A stretch of DNA of 64,000 nucleotides from Streptomyces rapamycinicus NRRL 5491 (GTDB lineage: Bacteria > Actinomycetota > Actinomycetes > Streptomycetales > Streptomycetaceae). Position 1 is the first letter of the stretch. Each line of letters opens with the position of its first letter. The stretch is from contig NZ_CP085193.1 of NCBI RefSeq assembly GCF_024298965.1, positions 4,836,001-4,900,000 on the forward strand, written 5' to 3'. Both the position numbers and the translations under genes were made by a program. The notes beneath the pieces were generated by a model. The model did no database searches. It worked only from the letters and a program-made list of their open reading frames with translations, and was not told the origin of the DNA. Positions 20,496 through 29,165 of the stretch are shown here, in pieces.

Positions 20496-20801
20496 GCGCT
20501 CAGGCGTCGACCACAGGCTGAGGCGCGGGCCATATGGTGAGGCGTCGACCAGCCGCTGAGGCGTCGACCACTCGCTCAGGCGCGGATCGCAGGGTGAGGT
20601 GGATCACATGCTCAGCGCCGAGTGCGTGCGCACTCTGGCGCGGACTCCACGCTCAAACGCCGGCCAGCCGCTCAGGCGCGGACCACAAGCCCTGGCGCGG
20701 ACCACACGCTCAGCGCCGACCACACGCTCAGGCGCGGAATCACGCTCAAGCGCCGACCGCCCCCGCCCAGGCGCCGAGCACATGCTCAGGCGTCGAGCAG
20801 C
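20496..20801. repeat. about 15 degenerate 17-22-bp tandem units from the ispE stop to the ABC-F promoter
   Basis: Units resemble GCGCGGACCACACGCTCAG, with variants beginning GCGTCGACCA or GCGCCGAGCA. They fill almost the whole ispE/ABC-F intergenic space. The rightmost unit holds the final codons and stop of ispE (TCA on the plus strand at 20786-20788). Copies are diverged and of uneven length, so this is a decaying minisatellite, not a CRISPR array. Confidence 0.85.
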
Positions 20802-21712
20802 CGCGCGCCGGGGACCGGGCCGGAGGTGACCCGGACCGTGCGGCAGGTTCCCGAGGCGGCCAGCCCGTTCGCCACCGCCTGCGCGGCCTCGGTGTCCTTC
20901 GCCAGGAAGGCGCAGGTCGGACCGGAGCCGGAGACGAGGGAGGCGAGCGCGCCCGCGTCCGCACCGGCGCGCAAGGTGTCGGCGAGCGCGGGGCGCAGCG
21001 AGAGCGCCGCGGGCTGCAGATCGTTGGAGACGGCGGCGGCCAGCGCGGTGGCGTCGCCGGTGCGCAGCGCGTCCAGCAGCGCCTGGGAGGGCTCGGGGTC
21101 GGGGACGTCGGCGGCGCTCGCTCCCGCGCCGGACGCCTCGCGCAGCCGGTCGCATTCGCGGTAGACGGCGGGGGTGGACAGCCCGCCGTCGGCCACGGCG
21201 AACACCCAGTGGAAGGTGCCGCCGGTCTCCAGCGGCGTCAGCAGTTCGCCCCGGCCCCGGCCGAGGGCTACGCCACCGACGAGGCTGAAGGGGATGTCGC
21301 TGCCCAACTCGGCGCAGATTTCGAGGAGTTCGGCGCGGATCACCTGGGTGCCCCACAGCGCGTCGCACGCCAGCAGCGCCCCGGCGGCGTCCGCGCTGCC
21401 GCCCGCCATACCGCCCGCGACGGGGATGTCCTTGGCGATGTGGAGGTGCACGCCGGGCGCGATGCCGTGCCGCTCGGCGAGCGCGAGAGCGGCACGGGCC
21501 GCGAGGTTGCTGCGGTCCAGCGGCACCTGACCGGCGTCCGTGCCCTCGACGGTGATCCGGAGGGCGTCGGCGGGGGTGGCGGTGACCTCGTCGTGGAGCC
21601 CGACGGCGAGGAAGACGTTGGCCAGGTCGTGGAACCCGTCGGGGCGCAGTCCGCCGACCGCGAGCTGGACGTTGACCTTGGCGGGCACACGGGCGGTCAC
21701 GGGGCGGCTCAC
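20786..21712 (-). CDS. ispE: 4-diphosphocytidyl-2-C-methyl-D-erythritol kinase
   Basis: A 308-residue GHMP kinase of the MEP isoprenoid pathway. It phosphorylates the 2-hydroxyl of CDP-ME. The N-terminal strand is ARVPAKVNVQLAVGGLRPDG (Lys of PAKVN catalytic region), the ATP loop PVAGGMAGGSADAAGALLA, and the late motif LVSGSGPTCAFLA. The GTG at 21712 has GAGGAG four bases upstream; longer frames run into repeat DNA. It lies downstream of rsmA in the usual actinobacterial rsmA-ispE order. Confidence 0.95.
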   Translation of the reverse strand: MSRPVTARVPAKVNVQLAVGGLRPDGFHDLANVFLAVGLHDEVTATPADALRITVEGTDAGQVPLDRSNLAARAALALAERHGIAPGVHLHIAKDIPVAGGMAGGSADAAGALLACDALWGTQVIRAELLEICAELGSDIPFSLVGGVALGRGRGELLTPLETGGTFHWVFAVADGGLSTPAVYRECDRLREASGAGASAADVPDPEPSQALLDALRTGDATALAAAVSNDLQPAALSLRPALADTLRAGADAGALASLVSGSGPTCAFLAKDTEAAQAVANGLAASGTCRTVRVTSGPVPGARLLDA

Positions 21713-21780
21713 GGGGCTCCTCGGTGGGGTTCGGGTGTTCCGGTGCGGCCATTGTCCCGCGTGCGGGGGTACGCCTGCGG

Positions 21781-22034
21781 CGGCCTTCCCCACCCCGCCC
21801 CTTCCCGAACCGGGAGCAAGCCCCCGGCCCCCGCCGGGCCCCCGCCCCCGGCCCCCGCTCCTCAAACGCCGGAGGGGCTGGGGATGCCTCTACGGCCGAA
21901 GCAAGACCCGGGGCAGAGCCCCAGCGGGCGTTCGGGGGGGGAGCCCCCGGGGCGGAGAGCCCGCCATGCCGCGGGGGGGGCGTGCATCGGATGCCGCGGG
22001 GAGGGGCAAGCCCGTCTGCGGGTGCGGGGTGTGG
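21781..22034. repeat. G/C-rich dispersed intergenic repeat of Streptomyces type
   Basis: The 322-bp gap between rsmA and ispE has long C and G runs and the segment TCAAACGCCGGAGGGGCTG at 21862-21880. I recall this segment as a very common intergenic element in Streptomyces genomes. Several imperfect hairpins can form. No gene is seen. Copy number should be counted in the whole genome. Confidence 0.6.
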
Positions 22035-22901
22035 TCAGGTTGCCGGTCCGTGCTCGGCGATCGCGGCGAAGTCCTCCACCGTCAGCGATTCCCCGCGCGC
22101 CTGCGGCGAGACCCCGGCGGCCTTCAGGGCCTCCTCCGCGGCCCCCGCCGAACCGGCCCAGCCCGCGAGCGCCGCCCTGAGGGTCTTGCGGCGCTGGGCG
22201 AACGCCGCGTCCACCACCGCGAAGACCTCTTCCCGGGTGGCGGTGGTGCGCGGGGGCTCGTCCCGGCGGATCAGCGAGACCAGGCCGGAGTCGACGTTCG
22301 GGGCGGGCCAGAAGACGTTGCGGCCGATCGCGCCCGCGCGCTTGACGTGGGTGTACCAGGCGGCCTTCACGGACGGGACGCCGTAGACCTTGGAGCCGGG
22401 CGGGGCGGCGAGCCGGTCGGCGACCTCGGACTGGACCATGACCAGGGTCCGTTCGATGGTCGGGAACCGCCCGAGCATATGGAGCAGCACGGGCACGGCG
22501 ACGTTGTACGGCAGGTTGGCGACCAGCGCGGTCGGGGCGGGGCCCGGCAGTTCGGTCACCCGCAGGGCGTCGCTGTGCACCAGCGCGAAGCGGTCTGCGC
22601 GGTGCGGCAGCCGGGCCTCGACGGTCGCGGGGAGGGCCGCCGCGAGGGCGTCGTCGATCTCGACGGCGATGACCCGGTCGGCGGCCTCCAGCAGCGCGAG
22701 GGTCAGCGAACCGAGCCCGGGGCCGACCTCGACGACCACGTCGTCCGGGCGTACCTCGGCGATCCGGACGATCCGGCGGACCGTATTGGCGTCGATGACG
22801 AAGTTCTGGCCGCGCTGCTTGGTCGGACGTACGCCGAGCCGCGCCGCGAGTTCGCGGATTTCGGCGGGGCCGAGCAGAACGTCGGAGTCGGTGGAGCTCA
22901 C
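22035..22901 (-). CDS. rsmA: 16S rRNA dimethyladenosine transferase
   Basis: A 288-residue KsgA/RsmA enzyme that dimethylates A1518 and A1519 of 16S r[14 protein letters not shown] is the family start signature, [17 protein letters not shown] the SAM loop, and [13 protein letters not shown] the NLPY catalytic motif. The C-terminal helical domain carries [12 protein letters not shown]. The GTG at 22901 has no Shine-Dalgarno; TAAACT six bases upstream suggests a leaderless message. Confidence 0.95.
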   Translation of the reverse strand: MSSTDSDVLLGPAEIRELAARLGVRPTKQRGQNFVIDANTVRRIVRIAEVRPDDVVVEVGPGLGSLTLALLEAADRVIAVEIDDALAAALPATVEARLPHRADRFALVHSDALRVTELPGPAPTALVANLPYNVAVPVLLHMLGRFPTIERTLVMVQSEVADRLAAPPGSKVYGVPSVKAAWYTHVKRAGAIGRNVFWPAPNVDSGLVSLIRRDEPPRTTATREEVFAVVDAAFAQRRKTLRAALAGWAGSAGAAEEALKAAGVSPQARGESLTVEDFAAIAEHGPAT

Positions 22902-22907
22902 CCAGGA

Positions 22908-22913
22908 AGTTTA
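22908..22913 (-). promoter_or_regulatory. -10 box of rsmA, leaderless
   Basis: TAAACT (read leftward) ends six bases before the GTG at 22901. A small stem GCCCC-N6-GGGGC lies directly upstream at 22915-22930 and may be the end of the rpf transcript. Confidence 0.5.
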
Positions 22914-23106
22914 GGCCCCTTTTTCGGGGCTCGGTCCTCCCCCGGCCACCGCTGGCAGGCGGCCCCGCCGGAGCACCTCGGCCTCCCGCGGCCACCACTG
23001 GCCCGTGCCCCCACCGAGGCACCGCAGCCTCCCCCGGCCACCTGGCAGCCACCCCCACCGGAGCGCCCGAATACCCCTGGCCCCGGGGCACCCGGTCGAG
23101 CCCCCG

Positions 23107-24282
23107 TCACCGGTGGAGTTTGGAGCCGCAGCTGGGCCAGGGGCTGGCGCCGCGTTGTTGGTAGAGCTTCTTCGCGCGGTAGGTCTGCTCGGACGGGGGC
23201 GCGTCCTGGGGGCGGCCGTGGCCGCCGAGGGCGTGCCAGGTGCCCTGGTCGAGCTGGTAGAGGCCGCCGTAGCGGCCGGAGCCGTCGACCGCGTCGGGTC
23301 GGCCGCCCGATTCGCAGCGGGCCATCGCCCGCCAGTTGAGCCCGTCCGCCGGGCCGCCGACGCCGGCGGGCACGGTCATGGTGCCGACCCGGACGATCCG
23401 GGCCACGGGCGCCTTGACGATCTCGCTGCCGATCTTCCGCGGCCGCTGCCGTACGCCGTTGACGCTGCGCACCCGGTAGGTGATGCGCAGGGTGCCCGGC
23501 TCGCCGCGCCGGGCCACGAGCTCGGTGCCCTTGGGGAGGGTGGGGTCGACGCGGCGGACGGTGGTGAAGGGCACCGGATGGTCCCGGGCCTCCTTGCCGC
23601 CGGTGATCCGCATCACCGTCACCGTCTGGCCGTCGCGCGGGAAGCTGTCCTGCGGGACGGAGGTGGTGTCCTGGCCGCGCAGGGTGAGCCCGGCGGCGGC
23701 GAGGGCCTCGCCGACGGTGGCCGCGTTGGTGCGGACGGTGTGGGGGCGCCCGTCGGCGAGGAAGGTGACGGTGCGCTGGGTGCGGACGTGCAGGAGCAGC
23801 CCGCGGCTGGTGATGGCGGCGGAGCGGGAGGCGGACAGGTACGCGCCCTCGGCACGTACGCCCAGTTGGCGCAGTGCGCCGTCAACCGTGCGGGCGGTGG
23901 TCCACACCCGGCGGCGCTCCCCGTCGAGGGTGAGGGTGACGGGGCGGCCGTAGCGGACGGCGATCTCGTCGCCGTCGCCGAGCCGCTCCCCGGGCGCGGG
24001 GGCGACGATGTCGTGCGCGCCGACGCGGACGTCCTGGTCCGCCAGCAGCTCGCCCACGTCGTCGGCGTAGGTGTGCAATGTGCGCGCGTCGCCGTCGACG
24101 CTGAGCCGTACGGCCTTGTCCTGGGCGACAAAGGCGGAGGTGCCGCCGGCCAGGGCGGCGACCACCATCGCCTGCGGCAGCAGCCGGCGCATGGGATCGG
24201 TCCGGCTGGTGGTGCCGCGCCGGGCGGCTCGGCGGGCGGCGGCACGGCCGCCCGGGACGCGGTGGCTGGCCCTACGGCTCAC
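23107..24282 (-). CDS. rpfB: resuscitation-promoting factor, RpfB type
   Basis: A 391-residue exported peptidoglycan hydrolase. The N-terminus is basic (RR-rich) with a membrane/signal segment at about 33-52. Three DUF348 repeats follow (about 56-255; for example RTLHTYADDVGELLADQDV), then a G5 domain (about 250-320). The C-terminal lysozyme-like Rpf domain has the catalytic Glu in CESGG and a later YGGLYQLDQGTWHALGG. A Cys near the end (WPSCGSKL) pairs with that in CESGG in this family. The GTG at 24282 has GGAG seven bases upstream. RpfB enzymes act in spore germination and resuscitation. Confidence 0.94.
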   Translation of the reverse strand: MSRRASHRVPGGRAAARRAARRGTTSRTDPMRRLLPQAMVVAALAGGTSAFVAQDKAVRLSVDGDARTLHTYADDVGELLADQDVRVGAHDIVAPAPGERLGDGDEIAVRYGRPVTLTLDGERRRVWTTARTVDGALRQLGVRAEGAYLSASRSAAITSRGLLLHVRTQRTVTFLADGRPHTVRTNAATVGEALAAAGLTLRGQDTTSVPQDSFPRDGQTVTVMRITGGKEARDHPVPFTTVRRVDPTLPKGTELVARRGEPGTLRITYRVRSVNGVRQRPRKIGSEIVKAPVARIVRVGTMTVPAGVGGPADGLNWRAMARCESGGRPDAVDGSGRYGGLYQLDQGTWHALGGHGRPQDAPPSEQTYRAKKLYQQRGASPWPSCGSKLHR

Positions 24283-24336
24283 GACAACACTCCGGTAACA
24301 CTCCACAAGTCCACTGGTCAGGGCGTTGGGTCCGGG

Positions 24337-24366
24337 ACTGTATCGGAGTGGGGGTGACTCTCCAAA
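24337..24366 (-). promoter_or_regulatory. candidate rpfB promoter
   Basis: Read leftward, TTTGGA (24366-24361) and TACAGT (24342-24337) are separated by 18 bp. The -10 lies about 55 bp before the GTG. Spacing and hexamers fit a SigA/HrdB-type promoter. Confidence 0.5.
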
Positions 24367-24414
24367 GGAAGATCATCACGCAGTGTGATCACCGCCCCGG
24401 ATCGCCACCGCCCC

Positions 24415-25335
24415 TCAATAGTCGAAGACGCGCGCCGTATTGGCCGCTACGGCGGTCGCCAGGGTGTCCTCGGGGACGCCCTTGACCTCGGCCATGGCCC
24501 GCAGGGTGAGCGGAATCAGATAGGGAGCGTTGGGCCGTCCGCGGTAGGGGACGGGGGTCAGGAAGGGCGCGTCGGTCTCGACGAGGACCAGGTCGAGCGG
24601 GGCGACGGCGAGGGCGTCGCGCAGCGGCTGGGCGTTCTTGAAGGTGATGTTGCCCGCGAACGACATGTGGTAGCCGCGCTCGGCGCAGATCTTCGCCATG
24701 GCCGCGTCACCGGAGTAGCAGTGGAAGACGACGGTCTCGGGCGCGCCCTCCTCGGCGAGCACCCGCAGCACATCGTCGTGGGCCTCCCGGTCGTGGATGA
24801 CCAGCGCCTTGCCGTGCTCCTTGGCGATGGCGATGTGGCGCCGGAACGAGCGCTCCTGGGCGGCCATGCCCTCCGGCCCGGTGCGGAAGTAGTCCAGACC
24901 GGTCTCGCCCACGCCGCGCACCTGGGGCAGTGCGGCGAGGGCCGCTATCGCGTCGAGGGCCGCGTCCAGGGCGGCGTCGCCGCCGGGCTCCCTGGCGCCC
25001 TGCCGGGACCAGCCGTCGGGGTCTCCCAGGACGATGCGCGGCGCCTCGTTGGGGTGCAGGGCCACCGTGGCCCAGACGCTCTCGTGCGCCGCCGCGGTCT
25101 CGGCCGCCCACCGGGACCCGGCGAGGTCGCACCCCACCTGGACGACGGTCGTGACGCCGACCGAGGCGGCCTTGGCCAGCGCCTCCTCGACGGTGCCCGA
25201 CTGCATGTCCAGGTGGGTGTGGGAATCGGCGACCGGGACCCTGAGGGGCTCCGGCGGCGGCGGGGGCGGGTCCTTTTCCTTTTGCGCGCCGCTCGCCTTG
25301 CCACTGCCGCCGGGGGTCGATGCTGTTTTCGCCAT
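24415..25335 (-). CDS. tatD: TatD-family metal-dependent DNase/hydrolase
   Basis: A 306-residue TIM-barrel hydrolase with a lysine/proline-rich N-terminal extension of about 32 residues. Metal ligands are seen in DSHTHLD (about 37-43), GVGETGLDYFR (Glu), VIHDREAHDD (His), VFHCYSG (His) and VETDAPFLTP (Asp). TatD enzymes are 3'-5' exonucleases. The gene is in the common actinobacterial order tatD-rpfB-rsmA-ispE and lies about 130 bp upstream of rpfB. Confidence 0.92.
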   Translation of the reverse strand: MAKTASTPGGSGKASGAQKEKDPPPPPPEPLRVPVADSHTHLDMQSGTVEEALAKAASVGVTTVVQVGCDLAGSRWAAETAAAHESVWATVALHPNEAPRIVLGDPDGWSRQGAREPGGDAALDAALDAIAALAALPQVRGVGETGLDYFRTGPEGMAAQERSFRRHIAIAKEHGKALVIHDREAHDDVLRVLAEEGAPETVVFHCYSGDAAMAKICAERGYHMSFAGNITFKNAQPLRDALAVAPLDLVLVETDAPFLTPVPYRGRPNAPYLIPLTLRAMAEVKGVPEDTLATAVAANTARVFDY

Positions 25336-25402
25336 GGGCGCGATTCTATGAATCCCGGTGAATGTGAGGTGAATCGCGTCCGGCCGCTCAGTTGACCCGT
25401 GC

Positions 25403-25483
25403 CCGGCTCAGGTGAACCGGCTCATACGAACCCACTCGAACCGGCTCATGTGAAACAGCTCATATGAACCGGATCGTACTCAG
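25403..25483. repeat. 14-bp tandem units between tatD and the zinc-ribbon gene stop
   Basis: The unit is CCGGCTCATGTGAA. Good copies are at 25403-25416, 25417-25430, 25441-25454 and 25455-25468, with a shortened one at 25431-25440. The last diverged unit (25469-25483) includes the stop codon (TCA at 25480-25482) of the leftward zinc-ribbon gene. Confidence 0.8.
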
Positions 25484-25956
25484 TCGCTGTGGTGCTGAAA
25501 GGGATGCAGCAGATTCGGAAGGTGCCAATGGTGCCCACGGCGTCGCCCGGGGTCCTCGTTCTCCGGTGCGCGGTCCGGCGCGGCGTCCGCCTCGGCCTCC
25601 GGCGCGCCGGTGCCGTCCTTCCGGTCCCGGGTGGTGTGCGGCCTCCCGCGCCGCGCACTCTCCAGGACGGAGGAGACCTGACCCGAGCGCATGATCCGCA
25701 CCAGATGCGCACCGCAGTTGACGCAGTCGGGGCTCGTCAGCGGGGACGGGACGCGCCGGCCGCCGGTGAAGTAGACGACGAAGGCCCGGCCCTCACCGTC
25801 CACGTGGTGTTCGATGTCGTACGACCGCTCCCAGCCGTGCCCGCACTTCATGCAGGCGAAGGCGTACGCCTCGTGGGCCACCTCGCCGGACTGATCGGAG
25901 GGGGTATGGGCGGCTATCGGATGAGCACCGCTCGAGGTTCCCGCTATATCGCTCAT
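25480..25956 (-). CDS. zinc-ribbon protein of unknown function
   Basis: A 158-residue soluble protein. Two CxxC pairs (CMKCGHGW near 35 and CVNCGAHL near 80) frame a beta-rich region with YDIEHHVDGEGRAFVVYF, giving a four-Cys zinc ribbon. The C-terminus is charged and repetitive (E, D, P) and ends with HHWHLPNLLHPFQHHSD, unusually rich in His. AGAGGAG lies five bases before the ATG at 25956. An in-frame start at 26109 is less likely. It may bind nucleic acid; no function is known to me. Confidence 0.75.
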   Translation of the reverse strand: MSDIAGTSSGAHPIAAHTPSDQSGEVAHEAYAFACMKCGHGWERSYDIEHHVDGEGRAFVVYFTGGRRVPSPLTSPDCVNCGAHLVRIMRSGQVSSVLESARRGRPHTTRDRKDGTGAPEAEADAAPDRAPENEDPGRRRGHHWHLPNLLHPFQHHSD

Positions 25957-25966
25957 GGCAGCTCCT

Positions 25967-25984
25967 CTTGTCACACAGGACAAG
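25967..25984. promoter_or_regulatory. inverted repeat in the leader of the zinc-ribbon gene
   Basis: CTTGTC-ACACAG-GACAAG is a 6+6+6 inverted repeat starting 11 bp upstream of the ATG at 25956. It overlaps the ribosome-site region, so it may be an operator or an mRNA hairpin near the ribosome binding site. Confidence 0.35.
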
Positions 25985-26142
25985 TCTTCCGGGATGGGAT
26001 CGCCCCAGGTCTTCCACAACCAGTGGACGCCTTTCCCGGCGCGACCGCACGGGCTCTTCCCTCTCTTTGAGCGAGATTTGGCATCGGCCATGGAGAAACT
26101 GGCGAGCAACTGCCCGGCTACTAACCTGAGCTTTGCTTTTCG

Positions 26143-27018
26143 CTACGGGGCTTTACCTCCGCGTGGCGTGCTTCCCGCGGCGTTCTTCGCGGCCACGACC
26201 GCGTCGAACACCTGTCGTTTGGGCACCCCGGCCTCCTGCGCCACCGCCGCGATGGCCTCCTTACGGCGCTCACCGGCCTCCTCGCGCACCGTGACCCGGC
26301 GGGCCAGCTCGGCGGGGCCGGCCTCGTCGGGCCCGGGCGCGGGGGCGCCCTCGACCACGATGGTGATCTCGCCGCGTACGCCCTCGGCCGCCCAGGCGGC
26401 CAGCTCGGCCAGCGGGCCGCGCCGCACCTCCTCGTAGGTCTTGGTCAGCTCCCGGCACACCGCGGCGCGGCGGTCCGGGCCGAACACCTCGGCCATGGCC
26501 GCGAGCGTGTCGTCCAGCCGGTGCGGGGCCTCGAACCAGACCAGGGTGCGGCGCTCGTCGGCGACCTCGCGCAGCCGGGTCAGCCGCTCCCCCGCCTTGC
26601 GCGGCGGGAACCCCTCGAAGCAGAAGCGGTCCACCGGCAGCCCGGACACGGCCAGCGCGGTGAGCACCGCGGACGGGCCGGGCACGGCGGTGACGGTGAT
26701 CCCGCGCTCCACGGCGGCGGCCACCAGCCGGTAGCCGGGGTCGGAGACCGATGGCATGCCCGCGTCGGTGACCAGCAGCACCCGGGCGCCCCCGGCCAGC
26801 GAGTCGACCAGCTCGGGCGTGCGCGCCGACTCGTTGCCCTCGAAATAGGACACCACCCGGCCGCCCGGGCGCACGTCCAGGGCCTGGGTGAGGCGGCGCA
26901 GCCGCCGGGTGTCCTCGGCGGCGATCACATCGGCGGCCACGAGTTCGGCGGCCAGCCTCGGGGGCGCGTCCGCCGTGTCGCCGATGGGGGTCCCTGCCAG
27001 TACGAGCGTTCCAGTCAC
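26143..27018 (-). CDS. rsmI: 16S rRNA (cytidine1402-2'-O)-methyltransferase
   Basis: A 291-residue SAM-dependent enzyme of the tetrapyrrole-methylase fold. It starts GTLVLAGTPIGDTADAPPR, and shows AADVIAAEDTRRLRRL, VTDAGMPSVSDPGYRLV and FCFEGFPPRK, all RsmI family blocks. The C-terminus has the small helical domain with PKRQVFDAVVAAKN. The GTG at 27018 lies divergent from the protein O-mannosyltransferase, as is common in Streptomyces. Confidence 0.95.
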   Translation of the reverse strand: MTGTLVLAGTPIGDTADAPPRLAAELVAADVIAAEDTRRLRRLTQALDVRPGGRVVSYFEGNESARTPELVDSLAGGARVLLVTDAGMPSVSDPGYRLVAAAVERGITVTAVPGPSAVLTALAVSGLPVDRFCFEGFPPRKAGERLTRLREVADERRTLVWFEAPHRLDDTLAAMAEVFGPDRRAAVCRELTKTYEEVRRGPLAELAAWAAEGVRGEITIVVEGAPAPGPDEAGPAELARRVTVREEAGERRKEAIAAVAQEAGVPKRQVFDAVVAAKNAAGSTPRGGKAP

Positions 27019-27062
27019 GCCCCCATCCTCGCAGCCGGGCGCGGCGGGCCCGGCGACCGCCC

Positions 27063-27137
27063 GCGGCCTCGGCCGAGACCGGCCGCGGGGTCAACCGCGG
27101 CGTCGGTGCGGCCTCGGCCGAGACCGGCCGCGGGGTC
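27063..27137. repeat. perfect 30-bp direct repeat in the rsmI/PMT intergenic region
   Basis: Two identical 30-bp copies lie at 27063-27092 and 27108-27137, 45 bp apart start to start. Each begins GCGGCCTCGGCCGAGACC and contains GGCC-rich inverted arms. They lie upstream of both divergent genes. Confidence 0.8.
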
Positions 27138-27211
27138 GGCCCCGAGGCCGCCGCCCCGGGCACGAATCCCCGTTCGCCGCCTTTCCCCGCCATACTCACA
27201 GACCCCTTCCC

Positions 27212-27217
27212 TACGAT
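27212..27217 (+). promoter_or_regulatory. -10 box of the mannosyltransferase gene, leaderless
   Basis: TACGAT ends six bases before the GTG at 27224. No ribosome-binding sequence is present, so transcription probably starts at the GTG. Confidence 0.55.
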
Positions 27218-27223
27218 GGCCCG

Positions 27224-29005
27224 GTGAGCAGTGACACCGCGACCCACGCCCAGCCGGGCAAAGCCACCGGCCAACAGCCGCCGGCCTGGCAGCGCCGGCT
27301 GCGCCGTTTCGGATACGCGGGCCAGACCAGGCCCGGCGTACGGGAGCGGCTGGTCCCGCCGTACGCGGAGCCGGGCACCCGGCTCTGGGAGATCCTCGGC
27401 GCGACCCCCTCGGCGGCGGCCAGAATCGCCCGCTGGAGCGGCTGGGGCGGTCCGCTGCTGATCGCGCTGTGCGCCGGGCTGACCCGCTTCTGGCATCTGG
27501 GCCGACCGGACAACGTCATATTCGACGAGACGTACTACGCCAAGGACGCCTGGTCGATCTGGGAGTACGGCTACGAGGGCACCTGGCCGAAATCCGCCAA
27601 CGACCGGATTCTCGACGCCCCGCAGCACATCCCGCTCAGCGACGCGGCCTCGTATGTGGTGCACCCGCCGGTGGGCAAGTGGGTCATCGGGCTCGGCGAG
27701 CAGTTCTTCGGGCTGCATCCGTTCGGCTGGCGGTTCATGGTCGCGGTGCTCGGCACCCTCTCGGTGCTGATGCTGTGCCGGATCGGGCGGCGGCTGTTCC
27801 GGTCGACGTTCCTCGGCTGCCTCGCGGGCGCGCTGATGGCCGTGGACGGGCTGCACTTCGTGATGAGCCGCACCGCGCTGCTCGACCTGGTCGTGATGTT
27901 CTTCGTGCTGGCCGCCTTCGGCTGTCTGCTCGTCGACCGGGACCGGGCGCGCGCCCGGCTCGCGGCGGCGCTGCCGGCCGGTGAGGACGGCGCGGCGCGG
28001 CCGGACCCGGCGGTCGCCCGGGGCCTGAAGCTGGGCGCGCGGCCGTGGCGGATCGCGGCCGGGGTGCTGCTGGGCCTGGCGATCGGCACCAAGTGGAACG
28101 GGCTGTACGTGCTCGCGGCCTTCGGCCTGATGACCGTGCTGTGGGACGTGGGCAGCCGCCGCGCCGCGGGCGCCCTCCGCCCCTACCGGGCGGTGCTGCG
28201 GCGCGATCTGGGCTGGGCGTTCGTCTCACTGGTGCCTGTGGCGATCCTCACGTACATCGCCTCCTGGTCGGGCTGGTTCACCTCGAGCGGCAGCTACGAC
28301 CAGGGGCGCGGCTGGCGGCACAGCGGCTACTTCCGCCACTGGGCCGAGTCCGCCAAGTCCGACGGCGGCGGCGGCCACGGCACCGGCGGCACCTTCGACT
28401 GGCTGCTCAACCCGCTGCGCAGCCTGTGGCACTACGAGTCCGAGGTCTACAAGTTCCACGTCAACCTGGACTCGCCGCATGTCTACCAGTCCAACCCGTG
28501 GAGCTGGCTGGTCCAGTCCCGCCCGGTCTCGTACTTCTACGAGTCCCCCCGGGCCGGCCAGGAGGGCTGTCCCAAGGACGCCGCCGAGAAGTGCGCCCGC
28601 GAGGTGCTGGCCATCGGCACCCCGCTGCTGTGGTGGACGGCCTGTTTCGCGCTGCTGTACCTGCTGTTCCGATGGGCGCTGCGGCGCGACTGGCGGGCGG
28701 GCGCGATCCTGTGCGGGATCGCCGCGGGCTATCTGCCGTGGTTCCTCTACCAGGACCGGACGATCTTCTCCTTCTACGCCGTCGTCTTCGTGCCCTTCCT
28801 GTGCCTCGGGGTGGCGATGATGATCGGCGCGCTGCTGGGGCCACCGGGCGCGAGCGAGACCCGCCGGGTGATCGGCGCGGTCGGCTCGGGCGCCCTCGTC
28901 CTGCTGATCATCTGGAACTTCATCTACTTCTTCCCGCTGTACACAGGGCAGACGATGCCGATGGACGCCTGGCGTGCCCGGATGTGGCTCGACACCTGGA
29001 TCTGA
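27224..29005 (+). CDS. pmt: dolichyl/polyprenyl-phosphate-mannose-protein mannosyltransferase (GT39)
   Basis: A 593-residue polytopic GT39 enzyme that transfers mannose from polyprenyl phosphate-mannose to exported proteins at the membrane. The first outer loop holds the catalytic DE motif (NVIFDETYYAKDAWS). LLDLVVMFFVLAAFG and TKWNGLYVLAAFG are conserved helices, and the C-terminal region has FYAVVFVPFLC. About ten hydrophobic segments are seen. The GTG at 27224 is used because TACGAT lies six bases upstream and no other start has a ribosome site. Confidence 0.93.
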   Translation: MSSDTATHAQPGKATGQQPPAWQRRLRRFGYAGQTRPGVRERLVPPYAEPGTRLWEILGATPSAAARIARWSGWGGPLLIALCAGLTRFWHLGRPDNVIFDETYYAKDAWSIWEYGYEGTWPKSANDRILDAPQHIPLSDAASYVVHPPVGKWVIGLGEQFFGLHPFGWRFMVAVLGTLSVLMLCRIGRRLFRSTFLGCLAGALMAVDGLHFVMSRTALLDLVVMFFVLAAFGCLLVDRDRARARLAAALPAGEDGAARPDPAVARGLKLGARPWRIAAGVLLGLAIGTKWNGLYVLAAFGLMTVLWDVGSRRAAGALRPYRAVLRRDLGWAFVSLVPVAILTYIASWSGWFTSSGSYDQGRGWRHSGYFRHWAESAKSDGGGGHGTGGTFDWLLNPLRSLWHYESEVYKFHVNLDSPHVYQSNPWSWLVQSRPVSYFYESPRAGQEGCPKDAAEKCAREVLAIGTPLLWWTACFALLYLLFRWALRRDWRAGAILCGIAAGYLPWFLYQDRTIFSFYAVVFVPFLCLGVAMMIGALLGPPGASETRRVIGAVGSGALVLLIIWNFIYFFPLYTGQTMPMDAWRARMWLDTWI

Positions 29006-29046
29006 CTCCCGCTCGGCCCCGGGCCCACCGCATGGATCCGGCCACG

Positions 29047-29080
29047 GCCCCCGCGCCCCCTACTGTGAGGGCGCGGGGGC
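29047..29080 (+). terminator. terminator after the mannosyltransferase
   Basis: GCCCCCGCGCCC at 29047-29058 pairs perfectly with GGGCGCGGGGGC at 29069-29080, leaving a ten-base loop. It lies about 40 bp past the stop codon. Confidence 0.75.
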
Positions 29081-29165
29081 TTCACGTGGTGCCGGTAGAG
29101 TGCCGGGCACCGCGGCCCCCATCGACTGATGGGGGGAACCGAGAACACAGTGTGGGGGTTCTGAA

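Noticed and set aside
20496..20801. CRISPR array
   Set aside because: Units are contiguous, diverged and without unique spacers; no cas genes are present. The same holds for the other tandem arrays.
24283..24414. Cyclic di-AMP (ydaO) riboswitch in front of the rpf gene
   Set aside because: The leader is too short and lacks the conserved elements; only a promoter and short inverted repeats are present.
26888..27223. N-terminal extension of the mannosyltransferase from an upstream in-frame start
   Set aside because: It would overlap the divergent rsmI gene and the 30-bp repeats, and the TACGAT box fits the GTG at 27224.
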